From CAYQTL01 sp964420405 (GTDB lineage Bacteria; Acidobacteriota; Thermoanaerobaculia; Thermoanaerobaculales; Sulfomarinibacteraceae): a DNA stretch of 64,000 nucleotides. Positions 9,062-17,595 of this stretch are shown here, piece after piece. A model generated the notes under the pieces. That model did no database searches. It had not been told where the DNA came from and worked only from the letters and a program-made list of their open reading frames with translations. The stretch lies in contig CAYQTL010000002.1 of NCBI GenBank assembly GCA_964420405.1, forward strand, positions 1 to 64,000, in the 5' to 3' direction. Both the position numbers and the translations under genes were made by a program. The first letter of the stretch is position 1; each line of letters opens with the position of its first letter.

Positions 9062-10378
9062 ATGTCTCGCACGAAGGTCGTCATCATGGGTGCGGCCGGT
9101 CGCGATTTCCACAACTTCAACTGCCTGTTCCGGGACAACGAGGACTACGAGGTGGTGGCGTTCACCGCGACCCAGATCCCGGACATCGAGGGACGGACCT
9201 ACCCGGCCGAGCTCGCCGGCTCGCTGTATCCGGACGGCATCCCGATCGTGCCCGAGGAGGACCTCGAGAAGACGGTCCGGGACAACGACGTCGACGAGGT
9301 CTGGTTCTCGTACTCCGACGTGGCGCACACCTACGTGATGAACATCGCGAGCCGGGTGATCGGCTGGGGACCCCACTTCGGCGTCTGCTCGGCGACCCGG
9401 ACCATGATCCCGTCGTCCAAGCCGGTGGTGGCCATCACCGCCGTCCGGACCGGCGTGGGCAAGTCCCAGACCACGCGCTACGTGTCGCGGATGCTGAAGC
9501 AGATGGGCAAGAAGGTGGTCGCGATCCGGCACCCGATGCCGTACGGCGACCTCGCCAAGCAGGCCTGCCAGCGGTTCGAGACCTACGAGGACCTCGACCG
9601 TCACCAGTGCACGATCGAGGAGCGCGAGGAGTACGAGCCGCACATCGACAACGGGTTCGTGGTGTACGCGGGCGTCGACTACGAGAGGATCCTGCGGGAG
9701 GCCGAGAAGGAGGCCGACGTGGTGCTCTGGGACGGCGGCAACAACGACACGCCGTTCTACCGCCCCGACCTCCACATCACCCTGGTGGACCCCCACCGCG
9801 CGGGTCACGAGCGGACCTACTACCCGGGCGAGACCAACCTCCGCATGGCCCACCTGCTGATCGTCAACAAGGTCGACACCGCCGACCCCCTGAAGGTCGA
9901 GGAGGTGCTCGACAGCTGTCGCGAGGCCAACCCGGACGCCCGCGTCATCACGTGCCGGTCCGTGATCACCCTGGACGACCCGGCACTGGTCCAGGGCCGG
10001 AGGGCGCTCGTGGTCGAGGACGGGCCGACTCTGACCCACGGCGGCATGAGCTACGGCGCGGGCTGGTTCGCGGCCACGAACGCCGGGGCGGCCGAGATCG
10101 TCGACCCGACGCCGTACGCGGTCGGGACCATCAAGGACACCTACGCCAAGTACCCCAACGCCTCCAAGATCCTGCCGGCGATGGGCTACGGCGACGAGCA
10201 GGTGCGCGACCTCGAGGCGACCATCAACGCGACGCCCGCCGACGTCGTGGTCGAGGGCACCCCGATCGACCTGAAGCGGATCCTGTCGGTCGACAAGCCG
10301 ATCGCCAACGTCACGTACGAGCTCGAGGAGGTCGAGCCGGGCGTGATCGAGGAGCTGCTGCGCAAGGTGGTCGGCTGA
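9062..10378 (+). CDS. Cyclic 2,3-diphosphoglycerate synthetase-like P-loop GTPase
   Basis: A 438-residue protein of the predicted-GTPase/cyclic-2,3-diphosphoglycerate-synthetase family (COG2403), best known from thermophilic archaea, where it makes the solute cyclic 2,3-diphosphoglycerate. The N-terminal half has a Rossmann-like start VVIMGAAGRDFHNFN. A P-loop AVRTGVGKSQTTR lies near residue 135, and a G4-type NKVD motif (LLIVNKVDTAD) near 275. ATG at 9062 follows a very strong GGAGGGAGGAG ribosome site. Single-gene unit, closed by a hairpin at 10407. The family assignment is firm; whether the product is the cyclic phosphoglycerate in this bacterium is unknown. Confidence 0.8.
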   Translation: MSRTKVVIMGAAGRDFHNFNCLFRDNEDYEVVAFTATQIPDIEGRTYPAELAGSLYPDGIPIVPEEDLEKTVRDNDVDEVWFSYSDVAHTYVMNIASRVIGWGPHFGVCSATRTMIPSSKPVVAITAVRTGVGKSQTTRYVSRMLKQMGKKVVAIRHPMPYGDLAKQACQRFETYEDLDRHQCTIEEREEYEPHIDNGFVVYAGVDYERILREAEKEADVVLWDGGNNDTPFYRPDLHITLVDPHRAGHERTYYPGETNLRMAHLLIVNKVDTADPLKVEEVLDSCREANPDARVITCRSVITLDDPALVQGRRALVVEDGPTLTHGGMSYGAGWFAATNAGAAEIVDPTPYAVGTIKDTYAKYPNASKILPAMGYGDEQVRDLEATINATPADVVVEGTPIDLKRILSVDKPIANVTYELEEVEPGVIEELLRKVVG

Positions 10379-10406
10379 TCCCGCCCGCCCCACGCGAGAA
10401 TCGGAT

Positions 10407-10430
10407 GCGCCCCGCCCGCCGGCGGGGCGC
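10407..10430 (+). terminator. GC-rich hairpin terminator
   Basis: A perfect 10-bp stem (10407-10416 with 10421-10430) and a CGCC loop, 28 nt after the preceding stop codon and before the che promoter. The following T-run is poor (GGTTCGTTG), which seems usual in this GC-rich window. Confidence 0.5.
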
Positions 10431-10454
10431 GGTTCGTTGCGGCGCCGCGGGTGG

Positions 10455-10460
10455 TATTCT
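10455..10460 (+). promoter_or_regulatory. -10 box of the che operon (leaderless type)
   Basis: TATTCT ends 9 nt before the cheW ATG and no Shine-Dalgarno sequence lies between, so the mRNA would start at or near the start codon. Confidence 0.45.
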
Positions 10461-10469
10461 CGGCCCGAG

Positions 10470-10925
10470 ATGACGGTTTCCGCACATCTGGTCGTGCGCG
10501 CCGGCGGCCGGTGCTGCGGCCTGCCGCTGCCGGCGGTGCGTCGGGTCGTCCGCGAGCTGACGCTGCACCCGGTTCCCGCCAGCGCCCGCCGGCTGCTGGG
10601 GCTGGCCCAGTTCGGCGGCGAGCCGCTGGCTGTGGTCGATCTCGCGACCCTGATCGGCGAGGTCGCCGGCCACGGCGGGCTCACGGTGGTGCTCGACCGG
10701 CGGCGGGGCCGGGGCGGGGCAGGGCTCGGGCTCGCTGTCGACGCGGTGCTCGGGGTCCGTCGCCTCGGGCCACCGCAGGGTCCCTGCCGGGAGGCGTCGT
10801 CGGCGGTCGTGACGGGCGAGGTCGCCAGCGCCGACGGGCCGGTCCTGCTGCTCGACGCAGAGCGCATCCTCGCCGGCGCCGACGGCGCCGAGCAGGCGGA
10901 CGGGGACGACAAGGAGCCTGGCTGA
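10470..10925 (+). CDS. cheW: CheW-like chemotaxis coupling protein
   Basis: A 151-residue CheW-domain protein that would link the receptor to CheA. The fold signature is seen in LPLPAVRRVVRE, LLGLAQFGGEPLAVVDLATLIG and GLAVDAVLGV. It is alone in front of the receptor gene, whose ATG overlaps this stop (TGATG). ATG at 10470 is chosen because a -10 box stands 9 nt before it and homology begins a few residues later. The protein is divergent and rich in Gly/Arg, but operon position supports the call. Confidence 0.82.
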   Translation: MTVSAHLVVRAGGRCCGLPLPAVRRVVRELTLHPVPASARRLLGLAQFGGEPLAVVDLATLIGEVAGHGGLTVVLDRRRGRGGAGLGLAVDAVLGVRRLGPPQGPCREASSAVVTGEVASADGPVLLLDAERILAGADGAEQADGDDKEPG

Positions 10926-12544
10926 TGACGACGGAGCGGGTACGCAGGCTGGTCGGGCCGGCCCTCCTCATCGTGACGGTGGTGGCCGGCGGGACGCTGC
11001 TCGAGCTGACGGTCGACGTCACCGCCGAGGAGTGGACGGTGCGGGCGTTCCTGGTGCTGGGGCTGGTGGCGGTGGCGGCGTACGTGCTGCTGGTGTACCT
11101 GCCGCAGCGGCGGACCGAGCGCGAGCTGGAGTCGCTGCGCAGGCAGCAGTCGGAGCACCGGGAGTCGCTGCGGACGCTGCTCGAGGAGCTGCGGCAGGGA
11201 GACCTGGTCGAGTCGGCCCGTCCGGCCCGGGCGCTGCCGCCCGAGGTGGTCGACAGCGTGGTCGCAGCGACCCGCTCGCTGGCGGCGCAGGTCCAGCAGA
11301 TTCAGAGCTCCTCGGTGGACGTGGCCACCTCGGCGTCGACGGTGCACGAGACCGCGGCCGAGCTGGCCTCGGGCTCGTCCGAGCAGGCGGCGGCTGTCGT
11401 CGAGATCACCGCGACCATGGAGGAGCTCGCGCGCACCGCCGGCCAGATCGCGACCAACGCGGCGCGCCAGGCGGAGCTGGCCGGCCGCTCGGAGGCGACC
11501 GGCGACGACGGCGCGAGCGCCCTGGAGCAGGCGATGGCCGGGCTCGAGGCGGTGCGGGTGCACATGGACGCGATCGCCAACCGGTCCGACGTCCTCGGCA
11601 ACCGCTCGCGACAGATCTACCGCGTGCTCGACCTGATCAAGGAGATCTCGCACGAGACCCACATCCTGTCGCTCAACGCGGCGATCGAGGCGTCCGCCGC
11701 GGGCGAGCACGGCGAACGGTTCGCGGTGGTCGCCGAGGAGGTCCGCCGGCTCGCCGAGCGGTCGCGGGAGTCGGTGGAGTCGGTCCGCGGGCTGCTCGAC
11801 GAGTTCAGCGGCGCCATCCGCTCGGTGGTCGTCGCCACCGAGGAGGGCAGCAAGGCGGTCGACGAGGTCCTCGGCCGTAGCCGCGCCACCAGCGGCGTGA
11901 TCGACGAGCTGCGGGACGCGCTCGCGGCGACCGCCCAGGCGGCGCGGGAGATCTCGCTCGCCACCGAGGAGCAGCGCACGGCGTCGAACGAGGTCGTGCT
12001 GACCCTCAAGGAGGTCAGCTCGGTGATCCAGCGGGTCGCCGACGGCCTCAAGCAGTTCACCGGCGCCGCCGACCGGCTCAACCAGGTGGCCCTGACGATC
12101 CAGCTGCTGACGCAGTCCTTCCGCATCGACTCGTCCCACTCCCTCAAGCACCGCGCCGTCGCCTGGAGCGGGCGGCTCGCCGACGCCGCCGGCAGCCTCG
12201 AAGCGGTGGAAGGCGTCCTGCACGAGCTGCTCGAGGACAGCCCGTGGGTCGAGCTGCTGTACCTGGTGGACGAGCACGGCGTGATGGCCGCGTTCGCCCT
12301 CAACCACGACCTCGTGCCTGACGGCGAGGCGGGGCGGACGGTCACGGTCGGTCAGGACTACTCGGACCGGCCGTGGTTCCTGGCGGTCGCGCGCGACCGC
12401 CGGACGGTGGTGACGCCGCTGTACGAGTCGCTGCTGACGGGCGAGCGGTGCTTCACCCTCGCGACGCCGGTGGAGGGCCCCGGCGGACGGGTCGCCGGCG
12501 TGCTGGGGGCTGACGTCAACGTGCGGAACTGGACCCGGATCTGA
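10925..12544 (+). CDS. Methyl-accepting chemotaxis protein with a C-terminal sensor-like domain
   Basis: A 539-residue receptor. Two N-terminal membrane helices (about residues 10-30 and 38-58) are joined by a loop of only about a dozen residues, so there is no periplasmic sensor. A coiled-coil segment follows, then a methyl-accepting signalling domain whose hairpin tip contains EISHETHILSLNAAIEASAAGE and VVAEEVRRLAERS. After the signalling domain comes a cytoplasmic C-terminal domain (about 415-539) with GQDYSDRPWFLAVARD and GVLGADVNV, which resembles a single Cache/PDC sensor. Sensor-after-signalling order is unusual. Second gene of the che operon. Confidence 0.9.
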   Translation: MTTERVRRLVGPALLIVTVVAGGTLLELTVDVTAEEWTVRAFLVLGLVAVAAYVLLVYLPQRRTERELESLRRQQSEHRESLRTLLEELRQGDLVESARPARALPPEVVDSVVAATRSLAAQVQQIQSSSVDVATSASTVHETAAELASGSSEQAAAVVEITATMEELARTAGQIATNAARQAELAGRSEATGDDGASALEQAMAGLEAVRVHMDAIANRSDVLGNRSRQIYRVLDLIKEISHETHILSLNAAIEASAAGEHGERFAVVAEEVRRLAERSRESVESVRGLLDEFSGAIRSVVVATEEGSKAVDEVLGRSRATSGVIDELRDALAATAQAAREISLATEEQRTASNEVVLTLKEVSSVIQRVADGLKQFTGAADRLNQVALTIQLLTQSFRIDSSHSLKHRAVAWSGRLADAAGSLEAVEGVLHELLEDSPWVELLYLVDEHGVMAAFALNHDLVPDGEAGRTVTVGQDYSDRPWFLAVARDRRTVVTPLYESLLTGERCFTLATPVEGPGGRVAGVLGADVNVRNWTRI

Positions 12545-12556
12545 CCGGGACGGCGC

Positions 12557-14548
12557 GTGGCGGACCCGCTCGGCGACCTGATGCCCCTGTTCCTCGGCGA
12601 GGCCGGCGAACGCCTCGAGCGGCTCGCCGGGTTGCTCGAGTCGGTGGACGACGAGCGCGCCGCCGCGGCCCGGCGCGAGCTGCACGCCCTCAAGGGCGCG
12701 AGCCGGATGATGGGCCTGGCCGAGGTGTCCGAGCTGTGCCACCACGCGGAGGAGCTTCTCCTGGCGCCCACCCCGGACCGCGTCGCCGAGACGGTGGCGG
12801 TGGTGGACCGCGTGCTGGACCTGGTCACGGCCCTGGCGGAGGGCGTCCCGCCGGCCACCGCCGGGCTCGGTCCCGACGACGGCCCCGACGTCGCGGATCC
12901 GCCGTCACCCGGCGGGTCCGCCGGCGAGGTCCGCATCGCGACGGCGGTGCTGGACGACCTCGCGGACCGGGCCGCCCGGCTCCGCGTCCTGGCGGTCGCC
13001 GCCGGGGGTCTGGTCGAGCGGGTCCACCAGCTCGCCCGGCTGGCCGAGACCGGCATCGGCGAACGTGCGCCCGAGCAGGTGCTGGCGACCGTCGCGACCT
13101 CCCTGCGTCAGCTCGCGCTCGACTTCGAGTCGGGCCAACGCTCCCTGCGACGGCTCGCAGACCGTCAGCTCGACCGGCTGCTCGGCCTCCAGGTCCAGCC
13201 CCTGCGCCCGTTCCTCCTCGGGCTCGCGCGGCACGCCCGCGAGCTGGCCGGCTCCCTCGGCAAGGAGCTGGAGGTCGCCGTCGACGCGGGCCACAGCCAG
13301 CTCGACCGGCGGATCATGGACGCGTTGCGGGAGTCGTTCCTGCACCTCGTGCGCAACGCTGTCGACCACGGCATCGAGCCTCCCGATGTCCGGGAGGCGG
13401 CCGGCAAGCCGCGGCGGGGCTCTCTGACCCTCGAGGCTCGCACGGAGCGCGACCGCGTGGTGCTGTCGGTCCGCGACGACGGTGCCGGCGTCGACCGCGC
13501 GGCGCTCGAGGAGAGGGCCCGCGAGATGGGAGCGGAGGCGGCGCCCACCGACGGCGGCGAGCTGATGTCGTTGCTGTCGGTGCCCGGCCTGTCGACCCGC
13601 TCGGAGGCGTCGGCGATCTCCGGCCGCGGGGTCGGGATCGACGCCGTCAGCGCCGCCGTCCGCCGGGTCGGCGGCGATCTCCGGGTGGAGTCCGCACCGG
13701 GGGCCGGCACCCGCTTCGCCGTCGAGCTGCCCGTCGCCCGGCGCGGCGAGCGGGTCGTCACCGTCCGCGTAGGGGAGTGGCTGCTCGCGCTGCCCGCCGC
13801 GGCCGTGCGCGGCTACCGTCGCTCGGCCGGGGATGGCGCCCGGCGGGGCGACGGCGACGAGGACCGCGGCGGCCGGGTCCGGGAGGTGGCCGAGACGGTG
13901 CTGGGTGAGATTCTCGGCGCCCGCGGTGGCGGCGGCGACAGCGTCGCCGTCGACTGCCGGGTGGCCGGCATCCGGAGCTCGGTGGTGGCCGACGCCGTGA
14001 TCGGGGAGGAGGAGGTGTTCGTCCGCCGTGTTCCCGCCGGAGCGGGACTGTCGTGGCCTTTCGAAGGCGTGGCGCTGCTCGCCTCCGGTCGCCCGGTGCC
14101 GGTCGTGTCGGTGCACGACCTGCTGACCGGCCACGGCCGCCCCTCCTCCCCGCCGGCCACCTCCGTCGCCGCCGAGGTGGTGCGGGTGCTGCTGGTCGAC
14201 GACTCCCGGGTGACCCGGGAGATGCTCCGCCGGCTGCTGGCGGACGGCGGCGTCGCCGTCACCGCCGTCGGATCGGCGGCGGAGGCCCTCGACCGGCTGC
14301 GGGAGGCACACTTCGACTGCCTCGTCACCGACATCGAGATGCCTGCCATGGACGGGCTCGAGCTGACCCGTCGGCTGCGCGCCAGCGAGGGGTTCGCGGA
14401 TCTGCCGGTGGTGGTGGTGTCGACCCGCGACCGGCCCGCCGACCGGCTCGCCGGCCTCGACGCCGGCGCCGACGCGTACCTCACCAAGCGGGGTCTCGAC
14501 GCACGGGAGCTGGTCGCGGTCGTCCGTCGTCTCGGAGCGCGCCGATGA
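12557..14548 (+). CDS. cheA: Hybrid chemotaxis histidine kinase CheA with C-terminal receiver domain
   Basis: A 663-residue kinase. Domains in order: Hpt with the phospho-accepting His in ELHALKGASRMMG (about 36-50); a dimerisation region; an ATPase domain with N box LVRNAVDHGIEPPDVREAAG (about 265), G1 box VRDDGAGVD and G2 box GRGVGIDAV; a CheW-like regulatory domain; and a receiver domain (about 545-660) with LLVDDSRVTREML, phospho-acceptor Asp in CLVTDIEMPAMDG and Lys in YLTKRG. No CheY-binding P2 domain is evident. Start is GTG at 12557, 12 nt after the receptor gene. The fused receiver may act as a phosphate sink or as the output, since no free CheY is in the operon. Confidence 0.95.
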   Translation: MADPLGDLMPLFLGEAGERLERLAGLLESVDDERAAAARRELHALKGASRMMGLAEVSELCHHAEELLLAPTPDRVAETVAVVDRVLDLVTALAEGVPPATAGLGPDDGPDVADPPSPGGSAGEVRIATAVLDDLADRAARLRVLAVAAGGLVERVHQLARLAETGIGERAPEQVLATVATSLRQLALDFESGQRSLRRLADRQLDRLLGLQVQPLRPFLLGLARHARELAGSLGKELEVAVDAGHSQLDRRIMDALRESFLHLVRNAVDHGIEPPDVREAAGKPRRGSLTLEARTERDRVVLSVRDDGAGVDRAALEERAREMGAEAAPTDGGELMSLLSVPGLSTRSEASAISGRGVGIDAVSAAVRRVGGDLRVESAPGAGTRFAVELPVARRGERVVTVRVGEWLLALPAAAVRGYRRSAGDGARRGDGDEDRGGRVREVAETVLGEILGARGGGGDSVAVDCRVAGIRSSVVADAVIGEEEVFVRRVPAGAGLSWPFEGVALLASGRPVPVVSVHDLLTGHGRPSSPPATSVAAEVVRVLLVDDSRVTREMLRRLLADGGVAVTAVGSAAEALDRLREAHFDCLVTDIEMPAMDGLELTRRLRASEGFADLPVVVVSTRDRPADRLAGLDAGADAYLTKRGLDARELVAVVRRLGARR

Positions 14549-15576
14549 CCGCGGGGGAGGTGCGGGTCGTGCTGGTCGACGACTCGGTGACCGTCCGGGC
14601 CGTGCTGCGCCGCCTGCTGGCGACGGACCCGGCCGTGCGGGTCGTCGGCGAGGCCGCGGACGGGTTCGACGCGGTCGAGACGGTGCTCGCCCTGCGGCCC
14701 GACTTCGTCGTCATGGACCTGGAGCTGCCCGGGCAGGACGGCCTCGAGGCGACCCGCCAGATCCGTCAGCGACTCGCGGTGCCGGTGGCGGTCGTGACCT
14801 CGACGGTGCGGCGGGAGCTCGTCGAGGGTGCATTCCGGGCGATGGACGAAGGGGTCGTCGGGGTGTTCACGAAGCCCGACGTCCCGGAGCGGTGGCACGA
14901 GCTGTCCGCCGCCCTGCGGGAGCTGGCGCGGCGGGTGGCCGCGCCCGCACCCCGGCCCGGGTTTCCGCCTCCCGAGGTCGTCCCGGTGACCCGCGAGCGT
15001 CGCGTCGAGCTGGTCGCGATCGGCGCTTCGACCGGCGGCCCGGCCGCTCTCCGGGCGCTGCTGCAGGCGATGGGGGACTGCCGTGCCACCGCTGTCGCCG
15101 TCGTGCAGCACATCGCGGAGGGCTTCGAGGAAGGCCTCGCCGACTGGCTGGCGCGGGCCACGGGCTTCGACGTGCGGGTCGCGCGGGACGGCGATCGGCT
15201 CGCGCCCGGCACGGTACGGATCGCGCCTCCGCACGGCCATCTGCGGGTCGCCGGCGGCCGCCAGGTCCTGATCGACGCGGCGACCCCCGCGGTGCGGGGG
15301 CACCGGCCGTCGGCCGACGTGCTGTTCCGGTCGGTCGCCGAATCGGGCGATCCGCACGCGGCCGGGGTGCTGCTGACCGGGATGGGCTCGGACGGCGCCG
15401 ACGGGCTGCTCCGGATGCGGCGGGCCGGCGCCTTCACGGTGGTGCAGTCGGAGATCTCGTGCGCGGTGTTCGGGATGCCCCGGGCGGGGCTCGAGCTCGG
15501 CGGCGCGGAGGTCGCCCTGGCGCCGGAGGAGATCGGTGCGATGCTGGCGCGGCTGGCGCGGGAGCCGGCGCCGTGA
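14545..15576 (+). CDS. cheB: Chemotaxis protein-glutamate methylesterase CheB
   Basis: A 343-residue two-domain enzyme that removes receptor methyl groups. The N-terminal receiver shows VVLVDDSVTVRAVL and the acceptor Asp in VVMDLELPGQDG. The C-terminal esterase has the catalytic Ser in AIGASTGGPAAL, the His in VVQHIAEGF and the Asp in LLTGMGSDGADGL. ATG overlaps the cheA stop by 4 nt. Confidence 0.97.
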   Translation: MTAGEVRVVLVDDSVTVRAVLRRLLATDPAVRVVGEAADGFDAVETVLALRPDFVVMDLELPGQDGLEATRQIRQRLAVPVAVVTSTVRRELVEGAFRAMDEGVVGVFTKPDVPERWHELSAALRELARRVAAPAPRPGFPPPEVVPVTRERRVELVAIGASTGGPAALRALLQAMGDCRATAVAVVQHIAEGFEEGLADWLARATGFDVRVARDGDRLAPGTVRIAPPHGHLRVAGGRQVLIDAATPAVRGHRPSADVLFRSVAESGDPHAAGVLLTGMGSDGADGLLRMRRAGAFTVVQSEISCAVFGMPRAGLELGGAEVALAPEEIGAMLARLAREPAP

Positions 15577-16907
15577 CCTGGGCCGACCGCCTGCCCGAGA
15601 TCATCGAGCGCACCGCAGGTGTCGTCGTGCCCGAGGGTGACCGCGAGCGGGTCGACGAGCTCGTGCTGGAGCTCGCCCGTCAGACCACCGGCGGCGACGT
15701 CGAGCAGCTTCTCGCGCAGCTCCGGCGGGACCCGAGCCACGCGGGATGGCGGGCGCTGTTGGCCGCGATCACGGTCAAGGAGAGCTACCTGTTCCGGGCT
15801 CCCCGCCAGTTCGAGGTCCTCCGGCAGGACCTGGTGCCGGAGCTGGTGGGGCGGCGGCGCAGCCGGTCCCTGTCACTGTGGTGCGCCGGCTGCGCCCGGG
15901 GCGAGGAGGCGGTGACCGCCGCCATGGTGCTCGCCGAGGCGCCCGAGCTCGCCGGCTGGGGCTGGCGGGTGCTGGCCACCGACGTCGACGAGCACGCGCT
16001 GCAGGACGCGCGAGCCGGACGCTACGGCGAGAGGGCGGTGGCGCGGGTCCCGGCCGAGCTGCGGGAGCGCTACCTCGCCCCGGTCGGCGACCGGTACGAG
16101 GTGGCGCCGTCCTTGCGGCGACGGATCGAGTACCGCCCTCTCAACCTGGTGCGGATGCCGCTGACGGTGCCCGGCGCGCCCCATGACGTGATCCTGTTGC
16201 GCAACGTCCTGATCTACTTCCGGGCCGACCTGCAGCAACGGGTCGTGGCAGCGGTCGCCGAGGCGCTCGCAGACGACGGCTTCCTGTTCCTGGGCCCGAG
16301 CGAGTCGCTGCTGCAGCTGGAGGTGCCACTGCAGCCGGAGGACCGCGACGGGTGCTTCGTCTACCGGAAGTCCGGCCGGCCGCGCCGGCCGGCCGCCGCC
16401 GTCCAGCCTCCCGCGCGGCCGCCGGACGTCGTCGCTCCGTCGCCGTCGCCGGCGCCCGGGCAGCGGGGCCCGGCTCGCGTCCCCGGCGGCGATCCTCCTT
16501 CGGCCGCCGCGCCCACCACCGACGAGGTGGCCGCGGCGATCGCCGCCGATCAGATCGTCGCGGCGATCGCGCTCGCCACCGCGGCGGCCGCGGTCCGCCC
16601 CGAGGACGCCGAGCTCCGCGGCCTGCTCGGTATCGCGTTGCACCGCCGCGGCGACGTCCCGGCGGCGGTCCGCGAGCTGCGCGCCGCCCTCTACCTGGAC
16701 CCGTCGCTGGCGCAGGTTCGCCTCGAGCTCGCCGAGGTCCTCGAACGGGTCGGACGGCGCGAGCGGGCGCTGCAGCAGCGACGACGGGCGGTGGCGACGG
16801 TCTCCTCGGGCCCGGCGCGATGGTTGCCGGGCTGGCGGGAGCTGCGGCTCCCGGACGCCGAGGAGATCCTGCGACGGTGCCGCTCGGTCATCCTCGACGA
16901 GCCGTGA
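15573..16907 (+). CDS. cheR: Chemotaxis methyltransferase CheR with C-terminal TPR region
   Basis: A 444-residue protein. Residues 1-265 form a CheR methyltransferase that uses S-adenosylmethionine on receptor glutamates: KESYLFRAPRQFE, SAM-loop LWCAGCARGEEAV, VLATDVDEHAL and the highly conserved ILLRNVLIYF. A Pro/Arg-rich linker (about 265-320) leads to a helical TPR-type end with GIALHRRGDVPAAVRELRAA and AQVRLELAEVLE. GTG overlaps the cheB stop (GTGA). CheR-TPR fusions are known in alternative che systems, where the TPR part binds partner proteins; that role is inferred here. Confidence 0.95.
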   Translation: MTWADRLPEIIERTAGVVVPEGDRERVDELVLELARQTTGGDVEQLLAQLRRDPSHAGWRALLAAITVKESYLFRAPRQFEVLRQDLVPELVGRRRSRSLSLWCAGCARGEEAVTAAMVLAEAPELAGWGWRVLATDVDEHALQDARAGRYGERAVARVPAELRERYLAPVGDRYEVAPSLRRRIEYRPLNLVRMPLTVPGAPHDVILLRNVLIYFRADLQQRVVAAVAEALADDGFLFLGPSESLLQLEVPLQPEDRDGCFVYRKSGRPRRPAAAVQPPARPPDVVAPSPSPAPGQRGPARVPGGDPPSAAAPTTDEVAAAIAADQIVAAIALATAAAAVRPEDAELRGLLGIALHRRGDVPAAVRELRAALYLDPSLAQVRLELAEVLERVGRRERALQQRRRAVATVSSGPARWLPGWRELRLPDAEEILRRCRSVILDEP

Positions 16908-16935
16908 GGCCGGCTCCGCCGGGGGTGCCGCCAGG

Positions 16936-17532
16936 TCACCACTCGACCTCGACCCGGCGGGGCTTGCCGCCGAAGCGGGACACCAGCACGCATCGGTTGC
17001 GCTTGCCGAAGTCGTACAGGTCGCGCGTCACGCGGACGTCCTCCCGGCAGTACTCGACGATCTTGTCGACCTCTCCGGTGCGCCACCACTCGAGGGCCTG
17101 GAGGCCGTCGGCGGACTTGCCCCCGCCGAGAGTCGGCACGACCACGCTGTCCAGCTTGGGACGGAAGCCGAGCCGGTGCTCCAGATCCGCCATGAGGTCG
17201 AGGGTGGGCAGCCGCGCGAGCGGCGCGTCGGTGTACCCGCGCAGCACCTCGTAGTCGAAGCCGAGGATGTTGTAGCCGACCACCAGGTCGGCCTCCTGCA
17301 GGAGCGTGACCAGCTCGTGCACGGTGTCCTCGCCGACGACCACGAACTTGTCGGTGTCGTAGCGGTAGGCGACGCCGACCGACACTCCCAGCCGGTGGAG
17401 CTGGCTGCGGCCCCCGACCTCGTCGAACGAGCGCTGGGTCTCGAGGTCGAACACGACGACGCGCTGGTCGCGGGGAACCTCGCGCTGGGGGTTGTCGTCG
17501 AAGAGCGACATCTGCCCATCCCACAGCTCCAT
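16936..17532 (-). CDS. Predicted 3'-5' exonuclease, RNase H-like (DEDD) fold
   Basis: A 198-residue DEDD-superfamily exonuclease, similar to the YprB ribonuclease-H-like domain. The four acidic ligands of the two catalytic metals can be seen: Asp and Glu in VVFDLETQRSF, Asp in VVGYNILGFDYEVL, and Asp in the YCREDVRVTRDLY motif, which makes it the DEDDy type. ATG at 17532 has GGAGG six bases upstream. It converges with cheR and diverges from the next gene through a shared promoter region. Substrate (DNA or RNA) cannot be told. Confidence 0.8.
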   Translation of the reverse strand: MELWDGQMSLFDDNPQREVPRDQRVVVFDLETQRSFDEVGGRSQLHRLGVSVGVAYRYDTDKFVVVGEDTVHELVTLLQEADLVVGYNILGFDYEVLRGYTDAPLARLPTLDLMADLEHRLGFRPKLDSVVVPTLGGGKSADGLQALEWWRTGEVDKIVEYCREDVRVTRDLYDFGKRNRCVLVSRFGGKPRRVEVEW

Positions 17533-17579
17533 CGCGATCCTCCAGGGGTTGCTCTCCGGCGGGTTCCGGACGGTCGCGG

Positions 17580-17589
17580 AGTGTAGCAT
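17580..17589. promoter_or_regulatory. Overlapping divergent -10 boxes
   Basis: Leftward TACACT (complement of 17580-17585) serves the exonuclease gene, and rightward TAGCAT (17584-17589) ends 6 nt before the ATG of the next gene. The two boxes share two bases, so only one direction could be opened at a time. Confidence 0.5.
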
Positions 17590-17595
17590 GGCGGC

